A stretch of DNA of 64,000 nt from Flavobacteriaceae bacterium (lineage in GTDB: Bacteria; Bacteroidota; Bacteroidia; Flavobacteriales; Flavobacteriaceae), in the NCBI GenBank assembly GCA_018402385.1, contig JAGYJA010000011.1, forward strand, positions 62,001-126,000. Direction: 5' to 3'. Positions 15,515-23,079 of the stretch are shown one piece after another. Numbering within the stretch: the stretch's first letter is position 1; each line of letters starts with the position of its first letter. Made by a program: the position numbers and the translations under genes. Under the pieces are notes generated by a model. The model saw only the letters and a list, made by a program, of their open reading frames with translations. It was not told the origin of the DNA and made no database searches.

Positions 15515-17185
15515 TTACTGAAACAAAGTTTGATTTTCTTCTTCTTCTTTGAGTTTCTGTTTAAAACTCCTTGAAAGTGGTATTTCAATATTCTTTTCAA
15601 GCAGGATGCTTGTTGAATAAACGGTTTTTATTTTTTCGGCATTTATAATATAAGAGCGATGTGTTTGTACAAAATTACAATCTCGAAGTTCTTCAAGGCG
15701 ATTTTTTAAACGGTTGCGTTCCAATATGGGTTGTTCATTTTCTAAAAGGTAGTACTCCAGATAGTGGCCGTCACTTTTTACATACGCCAATTCTTCACAT
15801 TTAACAATGCGACCCGACTTTAATGTAAATTGCTTTTTTGATTGATTGTTTTCTTGTGAATTGGTGTTGTTTCTATTGCGTGATGATTGAAAGCGATTGT
15901 ATAAAAAAATTAGGAGCATTACTGAACTAAGAGTCAAAACACCGGTGATAATTATGGATTTTAAAGAGGTGTCTTTAGATGCCAGAGCAGCTTGAAGTTC
16001 TATTTCTTTTTCGGCTAATTCAAATTCAGAGACAATTCGTTGTATTGTTGCTGCATCTTGAAACCTGCTAAGGCTGTCTTTTGTCCTGTTGTATTTGTCA
16101 AGAGCAATCACCGCTTTTTCAAATTTGCCCAGTTCTTTTAAGGCTTCAGCTTTATCGAGGTAAATGGGAAGTAGTTTGTTTGGGATATTTGCACTCTGTA
16201 TCATTCCAATCAGGGAATCTGAAATTGCTAAAACTTTTTCGGCATTGTTTTTCTTTCCTTTTTCTATTTGAAGCAAGACTGTCAATAGCTCGACTTTTCT
16301 TCTAGGATTTTGTCCATTATTGACCACTGGTTCAGCTTTATTATAGAAGTAAATCGCTTTTTCGGGATTGTTTGCTCTATTATATAAATCTGCCAAGTTT
16401 TGATGTAGTAAACTTCGCTGGGCACTTGCTAGACTCTTTTCGTTTTTAAGAAGTTTGTTAAAATAAAATAAACTGGAATCTGTATTTTTTTGAATTTTAA
16501 AATAATTGCCAAGATTATTTATACTTCTAGTTATAATTGTAGAATCCTTGAATTCCTGTGCACTTTTATATGCTCTTTGAAACCAAATGAGAGACAAAGA
16601 ATCTTGTTTCATTTCTGAATATGCAACAGCAATGTTTGTATAAGTATAGGGGAGCTGTGGAAAATTATTTAGCTTTTGAATTTTACCTGCGGTAGTATAT
16701 TTATTAATGGCATTATTGAGATCTCCTTTGTTTTTAAAGATAACACCTTCTTGATTAACAGCTAACGCAAAAGCTAAACTATCACCTTTATCAGAAGCCA
16801 AATCTTTCATTTTTTTTGAATAGAGAAATGCTTTCTCAAAATCACCGGCATGAGTTGCCGTTATCGAAGATAATCTGGCTATTCTTGACAAATTAGTATA
16901 ATCATCCTTAGAAGTATAGGTGCTTGATTTATCAAAATAAAATAGTGCGCTATCAAGCTGCATTTTATTTCTAAAGGCATAGCCTCTTGCATAATACCCT
17001 TCTTCTTTAGCTTTATTGTTATCAAACTGTAATAATAAATTACTGTAATGAAATAAAGAGTCTGAATTGCGAAAATTTATTTCACACTTTTTAATATATT
17101 CTTCAATTTTGTTGTCTTGGGTATGGCCTGTTGATACAGATAAAAGGAATAGGAAAAGAAGAAAATAGGGATTAAAAAGAAACAT
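15515..17185 (-). CDS. Membrane TPR protein with C-terminal LytTR DNA-binding domain
   Basis: This 556-residue regulator has a signal peptide or first membrane segment at residues 3-20 (PYFLLFLFLLSVSTGH). Residues 25-390 carry about eight TPR-like helix pairs (for example AIYFYNKAEPVVNNG; AVIALDKYNRTKDSLSRF). A membrane helix lies near residues 408-430 (IIITGVLTLSSVMLLIFLY), followed by a polar N/Q-rich linker and a cytoplasmic LytTR domain near 450-550 (RIVKCEELAYVKSDGHYLEY; NFVQTHRSYIINAEKI; IPLSRSFKQKLKEE). The R-S-Y-I-I-N and PLSRSF motifs are typical of LytTR DNA-binding domains. Such TPR-TM-LytTR one-component proteins are common in flavobacteria and are thought to sense envelope signals. 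Its gene sits directly upstream of the left secreted-protein operon in the same orientation, so control of that operon is a reasonable but unproven inference. Confidence 0.9.
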   Translation of the reverse strand: MFLFNPYFLLFLFLLSVSTGHTQDNKIEEYIKKCEINFRNSDSLFHYSNLLLQFDNNKAKEEGYYARGYAFRNKMQLDSALFYFDKSSTYTSKDDYTNLSRIARLSSITATHAGDFEKAFLYSKKMKDLASDKGDSLAFALAVNQEGVIFKNKGDLNNAINKYTTAGKIQKLNNFPQLPYTYTNIAVAYSEMKQDSLSLIWFQRAYKSAQEFKDSTIITRSINNLGNYFKIQKNTDSSLFYFNKLLKNEKSLASAQRSLLHQNLADLYNRANNPEKAIYFYNKAEPVVNNGQNPRRKVELLTVLLQIEKGKKNNAEKVLAISDSLIGMIQSANIPNKLLPIYLDKAEALKELGKFEKAVIALDKYNRTKDSLSRFQDAATIQRIVSEFELAEKEIELQAALASKDTSLKSIIITGVLTLSSVMLLIFLYNRFQSSRNRNNTNSQENNQSKKQFTLKSGRIVKCEELAYVKSDGHYLEYYLLENEQPILERNRLKNRLEELRDCNFVQTHRSYIINAEKIKTVYSTSILLEKNIEIPLSRSFKQKLKEEEENQTLFQ

Positions 17186-17454
17186 CTTAATGTTTTAAAA
17201 ACTAATAACTTATACGGTTGATAGTAAAAATATTATTTACTTTTTTTTGTTTAAACTCTCTTCTAAAATACAAAACAATTTTAAAATGCCCTTGTTTTTT
17301 TCTAAGGTATTTTTCATCCAATTATTAACATGAAGTCTTAAAATATTGATAAAGTGTAAGTTATGTAAGCATTTATTTAAGAAACACATGGTTATTTAAT
17401 CTCATTAAAAATTGTAATTTTACAACCATTGATCTATTGAAGAAAAATTAAAAC

Positions 17455-18441
17455 ATGCTTAAAGTAGAATCCCTTTCCAAAAGCTTTGACAAAGGAAAAT
17501 CCTTTGCGTTAAAAGACGTGAGCTTTCAATTGAATGAAGGCGATGTCTATGCCATTGTGGGCGAAAGCGGAAGCGGGAAAACCACATTAATACGACTCAT
17601 CGCTGGACTTGAATCTCCTGATACAGGAACGATAGAAATAAATGAAAAACTTGTTTCTTCCATTAAAAAAAATGTAGCACCGGAGAAACGAAACATCGGT
17701 TTTGTCTTTCAGGAATATGCGTTATTTCCGCACTTAAAATTGGAAGAAAATATCCTTTACGGAATTTCAAAATTAAAAAATAAAAAGCAGCGTGCTCAAG
17801 AAGTTTTGGATTTAGTTGGGCTATCAGAAATGAAAGACCGCTACCCACATCAACTTTCCGGCGGTCAACAACAACGTGTGGCATTAGCAAGAGCTCTAGC
17901 GCCAAACCCCTCTTTACTTATACTCGATGAGCCTTTCAGTAATCTAGACGCTATGTTGCGAGCCCAGTTGCGCAATGAAGTTTTTGACATTGTAAAAAAA
18001 TCAGGTGTAACCGCCATTTTTGTGACTCACGACACCCAAGATGCTCTCGCCGTAGCTGATGAAATCTTAATCCTTCAAAACGGAAAACTTGTTCAAAAAG
18101 ATGCAGCAGCCAATTTATATACCAAACCCAGCTCGGTTTATGTTGCTTCTCTGTTTGGAAATACCATTCAGCTTAGCAAGGAATTACAAACAGCTTTTGA
18201 ATGTCCGCTCAAAACAGATTGCTGTCACGCCATCAGAAATGAAAACATTGCCATCAATGATGAATGTGAATATGTAACAACAGCCAAAGTTTTAAAGAAA
18301 ACTTTTTTAGGTTCAGACACGCAGCTTTATATCAAACTTGATAATGGTGAACATCTCACGGTAGTTACAAAGCATAACAATATTGATGAACACATCACTA
18401 TAGGGTTTAACTCGAGGGATGTTCTTGAGTTCAGGGAATAA
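17455..18441 (+). CDS. ABC transporter ATP-binding protein (Fe3+/polyamine-type)
   Basis: This 328-residue ATPase has all core motifs: Walker A GESGSGKTT (residues 36-44), Q-loop Q86, signature LSGGQQQR (134-141), Walker B LLILDEP (154-160), D-loop SNLD and switch histidine H192. It resembles the FbpC/PotA group, and the last ~80 residues look like a TOBE-type substrate-control domain (TTAKVLKKTFLGSDTQLYIK). No permease or binding protein lies nearby, so the transported substrate cannot be named. It is divergent from the LytTR gene across a 269-base AT-rich gap. A weak TAATTTTA box lies at 17415-17422, and nothing else is identifiable in the gap. A hairpin follows the gene directly. Confidence 0.93.
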   Translation: MLKVESLSKSFDKGKSFALKDVSFQLNEGDVYAIVGESGSGKTTLIRLIAGLESPDTGTIEINEKLVSSIKKNVAPEKRNIGFVFQEYALFPHLKLEENILYGISKLKNKKQRAQEVLDLVGLSEMKDRYPHQLSGGQQQRVALARALAPNPSLLILDEPFSNLDAMLRAQLRNEVFDIVKKSGVTAIFVTHDTQDALAVADEILILQNGKLVQKDAAANLYTKPSSVYVASLFGNTIQLSKELQTAFECPLKTDCCHAIRNENIAINDECEYVTTAKVLKKTFLGSDTQLYIKLDNGEHLTVVTKHNNIDEHITIGFNSRDVLEFRE

Positions 18442-18443
18442 AA

Positions 18444-18477
18444 AAAGCTGACTTACAATTTATTGCAAATCAGCTTT
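18444..18477. terminator. Bidirectional terminator between convergent genes
   Basis: The inverted repeat AAAGCTGACTTACAAT / ATTGCAAATCAGCTTT allows up to 16 pairs including two G-U, with A-runs before and T after. It lies between the ABC ATPase stop (18441) and the stop of the convergent gene (18496). Confidence 0.75.
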
Positions 18478-18495
18478 CTAAAATAAGAACCTTGT

Positions 18496-19593
18496 TTATT
18501 TTTTTACAATTTTCACTGTTTGTTTTGATGAACCTATTTCAACTTTAGCATAGTAAATTCCGGTAGTTAAAAAAGAAAGGTCAATACTTTGTTTATTCTT
18601 TTCCAAAGAACTTTCTGCTACCAATTGACCAAGGCTGTTGAAAATTGAAACATTTGAAATGATTTCTGCCGCTTCAATATGAACTTTATCAATGACAGGA
18701 TTTGGATAAACTGATACTGCAAATGGAGTTACATCAACCGTACTTAGGCTTGGGTCATAAATCAATAAATCAAAAGTAGCATTCTCAGGCATTGCAGACT
18801 GATCTTCGGTATAAATCGCCCAATTATCACCATCATACCACACTCCCATCGTTTTATCTAAAATAATATTTGAAGATTGACCTGAAACCCCCCAGTTGTG
18901 TGAAAATACCAAAATAGCATCTGGGTTATTATTTAATAGCGGGTGATCAATAACAGTCCAATTAAGGGTAATATTTGCTCCTGTTGCTTGATGTCTCATA
19001 GATGCAACGTTAGGATTTTCTGTAGCAATAAAAAATCCGGCATTTGCAGGTATTGCATTAAAACCTTCATTGTAAATAATCCATTCATCAGCTCCTCCGG
19101 CATTATCATACCAAAACCCATAATTAGCATTGTTCCAAACTCCGGAGGGATTCCAGTAAGTTGTCATTACTGCAATAGCGTTAGGATCTCCATTTAATAC
19201 CGGGTGATTTACAATTGAATAAACTGGATCTGGATGGATGGCATCACCACTATGTAAGTGAGTGGTGGCAGCATCGTTTGCAATATAAATATTGTAAGAT
19301 GTGCCTTCAAGCATATTGGTTTCATCCTCGTTAAAGACAGCCCACTTATTTACTGCACCTTCTTCATAATAGACGCCAGTGGGGCTTTGATTGTAAACAC
19401 CTGCACCTCCAGATGGATTCCAGTTGTGAACAGCAATAATTCTTGCAGATGGATTGTTGTTTAAATCCGGATGGTCAATAAATGATGCAGAAAAAGAAAT
19501 GTTATCGACAGTAGCCGTATGAACGATAAATGTGTTTTGAGCTTGGCTAAAGCCAAACCAAAACAAAACGAGTAATAAAATAAATTTTTTCAT
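18496..19593 (-). CDS. T9SS-exported protein with three-fold internal repeat
   Basis: This 365-residue protein has a signal peptide (FILLLVLFWFGFSQAQ). It then carries three imperfect repeats of about 85 residues, each with a H-P-x-L-N-x-(N/D)-P-x-A segment (HPDLNNNPSARIIAVHNWNP; HPVLNGDPNAIAVMTTYWNP; HPLLNNNPDAILVFSHNWG), a G-V-(W/Y)-Y-(E/D) motif and a W-x-I/V-(Y/F)-N/T-E core. The last ~75 residues are a T9SS type-A sorting domain (VYPNPVIDKVHIEAAE; GQLVAESS; LTTGIYYAKVEIGSSKQTVK), so the protein should be exported through the outer membrane and anchored or released. The repeat type is one I have seen in secreted Bacteroidota proteins, but I do not assign a function. It is a single gene with its own terminator. 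Confidence 0.87.
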   Translation of the reverse strand: MKKFILLLVLFWFGFSQAQNTFIVHTATVDNISFSASFIDHPDLNNNPSARIIAVHNWNPSGGAGVYNQSPTGVYYEEGAVNKWAVFNEDETNMLEGTSYNIYIANDAATTHLHSGDAIHPDPVYSIVNHPVLNGDPNAIAVMTTYWNPSGVWNNANYGFWYDNAGGADEWIIYNEGFNAIPANAGFFIATENPNVASMRHQATGANITLNWTVIDHPLLNNNPDAILVFSHNWGVSGQSSNIILDKTMGVWYDGDNWAIYTEDQSAMPENATFDLLIYDPSLSTVDVTPFAVSVYPNPVIDKVHIEAAEIISNVSIFNSLGQLVAESSLEKNKQSIDLSFLTTGIYYAKVEIGSSKQTVKIVKK

Positions 19594-19715
19594 AATGGTT
19601 GTTTTTATAGTTATACCAAATATAAAACATAAAGGTCTAACAGTCAGTATTTAAACCCTATTTTTTTTAAAGGGTTTTTCCTGTTATTAAAATAAGTGTA
19701 GCCATTTTAATAAAA

Positions 19716-19743
19716 AAAGCCCCGCAATTTAATGCGTGGCTTT
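19716..19743 (-). terminator. Terminator after the DUF4136 lipoprotein gene
   Basis: AAAGCC-C-CGCA pairs with TGCG-T-GGCTTT (10 pairs, one mismatch) around a 6-base loop, 26 bases beyond the stop of the gene at 19769. On the minus strand it is followed by a T-rich run. A second weaker inverted repeat (AAACCCT / AGGGTTT, 19653-19677) lies further on. Confidence 0.7.
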
Positions 19744-19768
19744 CTAATTAATAAAAAGTTTTAAAATT

Positions 19769-20290
19769 CTATTTGGGTGGATACCTTTCAAGTATTTTTG
19801 AAACAACTTCCTGAATCATTGCTTCTTTTTTCTCCATATTTCTACTTAAAGGAGCCGTGCCAATTCCTTGCCAAATTAATTCATTGGTTTTTGCATCAAT
19901 AATGTCAATATAGAGTGTACCTTCTGTGGTTTTTGAAACGGTGGTGCCTCCTCCCCAAGGATGTCCCCAGCCCCAGCCCCAATAGCCACCCCAACCATAA
20001 TGGTTTTGATAAACGTCAACACGTTCTTTGGCCTTGGTGAAAAAACTAATCAACAAGCTGGGAGTTTCCGATTTTTGAAGTCCTTTGGCACTCAAATTTG
20101 CATCAATTGCTCTAAGGATTCTTCTTTTATCAAGGTCTGAAACCTCGGCCTTATCAATTCCGGGTTTGAAAAAAGCATAGGTAGTGTAGTTGTTAAAATT
20201 TACTGAGGTATCATAGTCTGATGCCACGCGCACACTGCTGCAGGAAGCAAACAGTAACAGCGCAAAAATGGGAATAAGTAGTGTTTTCAT
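19769..20290 (-). CDS. DUF4136-type lipoprotein
   Basis: I place the start at 20290 (173 residues) because MKTLLIPIFALLLFASC is a clean lipoprotein signal peptide directly after it, and because the longer frame from 20335 would run into the end of hutU. The mature part begins SSVRVASDYDTSVNFNNYTT, followed by YAFFKPG, LSAKGLQKSETPSLLISF and the closing TLYIDIIDAKTNELIWQGIG; these are the features of the DUF4136 family of small lipoproteins. A Gly/Trp-rich stretch (WGGYWGWGWGHPWGGG) sits in the middle, as often seen in the family. The biochemical function of the family is unknown. It starts 13 bases after hutU and shares its transcription direction, but a functional link to histidine breakdown is not evident. 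Confidence 0.87.
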   Translation of the reverse strand: MKTLLIPIFALLLFASCSSVRVASDYDTSVNFNNYTTYAFFKPGIDKAEVSDLDKRRILRAIDANLSAKGLQKSETPSLLISFFTKAKERVDVYQNHYGWGGYWGWGWGHPWGGGTTVSKTTEGTLYIDIIDAKTNELIWQGIGTAPLSRNMEKKEAMIQEVVSKILERYPPK

Positions 20291-20303
20291 AATATCAGGT
20301 ATT

Positions 20304-22334
20304 TTAGAATATTTTTTTAAATAAGGCTTCATCAATCAGATTTGGTAATGTCACCTTGAACTCAGGATTTTCTTTCATTGCTCTTTTTATAGCGAAAATA
20401 GCCTCATCGTTTCGAGCCCAACTGCGTCTTGCGATTCCGTTATTGACATCCCAGAAAAGCATTGATTTTAAGCGCCTTGCCGCCTCTATGCTACCATCAA
20501 GAACCATACCAAATCCGCCGTTTATAACCTCTCCCCAGCCCACGCCGCCGCCATTGTGAATGCTCACCCAAGTAGCACCCCTGAAGCTGTCACCAATCAC
20601 ATTGTGTATGGCCATATCTGCTGTAAAGCGGCTTCCGTCATAAATGTTTGAAGTTTCTCTGTATGGCGAATCGGTTCCGGAAACATCGTGGTGGTCACGG
20701 CCTAATATCACAGGGCCAATTTCGCCTTGAGCGATGGCGTTGTTAAATGCTTCGGCAATTTTAATGCGACCGTCACTGTCTGCATAGAGAATTCTTGCCT
20801 GAGAACCCACAACAAGTTTGTTTTGCTGTGCGCCTTTGATCCACGTGATGTTGTCCTGCATTTGCTGCTTGATTTCGTCAGGTGAATTTTTCATCAGATC
20901 CTCCAAAACTTGACAAGCAATGGCATCTGTTTTTTCAAGGTCTTCGGGTTTTCCCGAAGCGCAAACCCATCTGAAAGGCCCAAAACCATAATCAAAACAC
21001 ATCGGTCCCATAATGTCCTGCACATAGGAGGGGTATTTGAATTCCTGTGGTTTGAGTGGGTTTTTGTTTTCAGTGCTCATCACGTCTGCTCCTGCTCTGG
21101 AGGCTTCCAGTAAAAAGGCATTTCCGTAATCAAAAAAGTAAGTGCCTTTTGCGGCGTGTTTGTTTATGGCAGCTGCCTGACGGCGTAAACTTTCTTGCAC
21201 TTTTTCCTTAAAAAGCGTTGGGTTGTTTGCTATCATCTCGTTAGACGCCTCATAAGAAAGTCCGGCAGGATAGTAACCGCCTGCCCAGGGATTGTGCAGC
21301 GAAGTTTGGTCACTTCCCAAATCAATTTGAATATTTTCCTTGTCGAAAGTTTCCCAGACATCAACCACATTTCCATCATAGGCAATGGAGACGGTCTCCT
21401 CTTTCGCTTTAGCTTCTTTTACACGCTTGACCAGTTGATCTAAATCTGATATCACTTCGTCCACCCAGCCTTGAGAGTGACGTGTGTGTGTTGCTTTGGG
21501 GTTGACTTCGGCACAAACTGTGATGCAACCGGCAATGTTTCCGGCTTTGGGTTGTGCGCCGCTCATTCCGCCCAAGCCGGAAGTGACAAACAAGCCGCCT
21601 TTGGGTGATTTTTTAATTTTTCTAAAACCGTTTAAAACGGTAATCGTGGTACCGTGGACAATGCCTTGCGGACCGATGTACATATAACTTCCGGCGGTCA
21701 TTTGGCCATATTGTGAAACGCCCAGTGCATTCATCTTTTCCCAATCATCGGGCTTTGAATAATTGGGTATGACCATCCCGTTTGTCACTACAACACGCGG
21801 GGCTTCTTTGTGAGAGGGGAACAATCCCATAGGGTGACCGCTGTACATAACCAGAGTTTGTTCATCGGTCATTTCGGCGAGGTATTGCATCGTCAACAGA
21901 TATTGCGCCCAGTTTTGGAAAACAGCCCCGTTGCCACCATAGGTGATGAGCTCGTGAGGGTGTTGCGCCACAGCATAGTCGAGATTGTTTTGGATCATTA
22001 ACATAATTGCCTTTGCCTGCTCACTTTTTCCGGGATAATCTGAAATGGGTCGTGCAACTATTTTATAGTCAGGCCGAAAGCGGTACATATAGATGCGGCC
22101 ATATTTTTCCAGCTCTTCTTTGAATTCGGGTAGGAGGGTGGCGTGGTGTTTGGACTCAAAATAGCGTAAAGCGTTGCGCAGCGCTAGTTTTTTTTCTTCT
22201 TCAGAGAGGATTTCTTTACGCTTTGGTGCGTGATTTATGTTGGTGTCAAAAGGTTTTGGAGAGGGCAATTCTGAAGGAATGCCTTGTAAAATACTTTTTT
22301 TAAAGTGGATATCTGTGTGTGTTGGCGTGTTCAT
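20304..22334 (-). CDS. hutU: Urocanate hydratase
   Basis: HutU converts urocanate to imidazolone propionate, the second step of histidine degradation, using tightly bound NAD. The 676-residue protein shows the conserved core: YGGNGAVFQNWAQYLLTMQY, MYSGHPMGLFPSH, GVSQYGQMTAGSYMYIGPQG, the NAD-site region FVTSGLGGMSGAQPKAGNIA, and VILGRDHHDVSGTDSPYRET, HNGGGVGWGEVINGGFGM near the end. It is longer than the ~560-residue enzymes of pseudomonads because of extra sequence at the N-terminus and in the middle, as usual in Bacteroidota. hutH, hutI and hutG are not in the window, so the pathway is split in this genome. The gene is divergent from the oxidoreductase gene at 22469, with candidate promoters for both in the 134-base gap. 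Confidence 0.96.
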   Translation of the reverse strand: MNTPTHTDIHFKKSILQGIPSELPSPKPFDTNINHAPKRKEILSEEEKKLALRNALRYFESKHHATLLPEFKEELEKYGRIYMYRFRPDYKIVARPISDYPGKSEQAKAIMLMIQNNLDYAVAQHPHELITYGGNGAVFQNWAQYLLTMQYLAEMTDEQTLVMYSGHPMGLFPSHKEAPRVVVTNGMVIPNYSKPDDWEKMNALGVSQYGQMTAGSYMYIGPQGIVHGTTITVLNGFRKIKKSPKGGLFVTSGLGGMSGAQPKAGNIAGCITVCAEVNPKATHTRHSQGWVDEVISDLDQLVKRVKEAKAKEETVSIAYDGNVVDVWETFDKENIQIDLGSDQTSLHNPWAGGYYPAGLSYEASNEMIANNPTLFKEKVQESLRRQAAAINKHAAKGTYFFDYGNAFLLEASRAGADVMSTENKNPLKPQEFKYPSYVQDIMGPMCFDYGFGPFRWVCASGKPEDLEKTDAIACQVLEDLMKNSPDEIKQQMQDNITWIKGAQQNKLVVGSQARILYADSDGRIKIAEAFNNAIAQGEIGPVILGRDHHDVSGTDSPYRETSNIYDGSRFTADMAIHNVIGDSFRGATWVSIHNGGGVGWGEVINGGFGMVLDGSIEAARRLKSMLFWDVNNGIARRSWARNDEAIFAIKRAMKENPEFKVTLPNLIDEALFKKIF

Positions 22335-22367
22335 AAAATTAAAAATTGCGTAATTATCCTTTCACAA

Positions 22368-22375
22368 CAAAGTTA
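22368..22375 (-). promoter_or_regulatory. Candidate -7 box for hutU
   Basis: CAAAGTTA on the plus strand reads TAACTTTG on the minus strand, an exact match to TAnnTTTG, about 34 bases before the hutU ATG. No clear -33 TTG was found. Confidence 0.55.
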
Positions 22376-22396
22376 CGAAAAATAGACGGCGAACTC

Positions 22397-22431
22397 TTTG
22401 GGTTTTTTCTGAAATGCTTTTGTTATTTTTG
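22397..22431 (+). promoter_or_regulatory. Candidate promoter for the kefF/kefC-like operon
   Basis: TTTG at 22397-22400 and TATTTTTG at 22424-22431 match the Bacteroidota -33/-7 pattern with a 23-base spacer, slightly long. The ATG of the first gene is 37 bases downstream. Confidence 0.5.
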
Positions 22432-22468
22432 TACGAAATGGTGTATCTTAAAACTTTAAAAATCCTTT

Positions 22469-23077
22469 ATGGCAAAGAATAAAATATTAATCCTTTTTGC
22501 GCATCCCTTATTTGAAAAGTCACAAGCACACAAAGCTTTGGTTAATCAAATACCGGATTCAGAACAGATAAGCTTTCACGATTTATATGAGTTGTATCCT
22601 GATTTCAATATTGATATCAGGAAAGAACAGGAAATTCTGGCGCAACATGATATTATTATTCTACAGCATCCTATGTATTGGTACAGTTGTCCACCACTTA
22701 TTAAACAATGGATAGACCTGGTGCTTGAATACAACTGGGCTTATGGGGCAAAAGGCACCTTTCTTGAGGGAAAATTCCTTTTTCAAGTAATTACAACAGG
22801 AGGAAAAAAAGAAAATTACAGTTCGTTGGGAAAAGACCGCTTTACAATCTATGAATTGCTGGAACCGTTTAATCAAACTGCGCAAGTTTGTAAAATGATC
22901 TACCTGCCACCTTATGTAGTTCACGGGACTCACGAGATGAAAGCAGCCGATTATTTGCGGGAAGCAAAAGAATACAACACCCTTTTAAATTATTTAATGA
23001 ATAACGAGTTAAACTTCAAAGGCATTTTAGAAGAAAAATATCTGAATGACTGGTTTCAAAGGCAAAAACAAACATAA
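22469..23077 (+). CDS. NAD(P)H-dependent flavodoxin-fold oxidoreductase (KefF/NQO-like)
   Basis: This 202-residue protein of the flavodoxin-like NAD(P)H quinone oxidoreductase family opens with the strand-loop ILILFAHPLFEKSQAHKALV that binds FMN phosphate. It then shows ILQHPMYWYSCPPLIKQWID and VLEYNWAYG, both typical of KefF and MdaB-like enzymes, and the flavin-contact loop ITTGGKKENYS. In enterobacteria KefF is the cytosolic ancillary subunit that activates the KefC potassium efflux antiporter. Here the stop is only 2 bases before the start of a KefC-like antiporter, which supports the same partnership. Glutathione control cannot be judged, as many Bacteroidota lack glutathione; the natural trigger may be quinones or electrophiles. 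Confidence 0.9.
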   Translation: MAKNKILILFAHPLFEKSQAHKALVNQIPDSEQISFHDLYELYPDFNIDIRKEQEILAQHDIIILQHPMYWYSCPPLIKQWIDLVLEYNWAYGAKGTFLEGKFLFQVITTGGKKENYSSLGKDRFTIYELLEPFNQTAQVCKMIYLPPYVVHGTHEMKAADYLREAKEYNTLLNYLMNNELNFKGILEEKYLNDWFQRQKQT

Positions 23078-23079
23078 TT

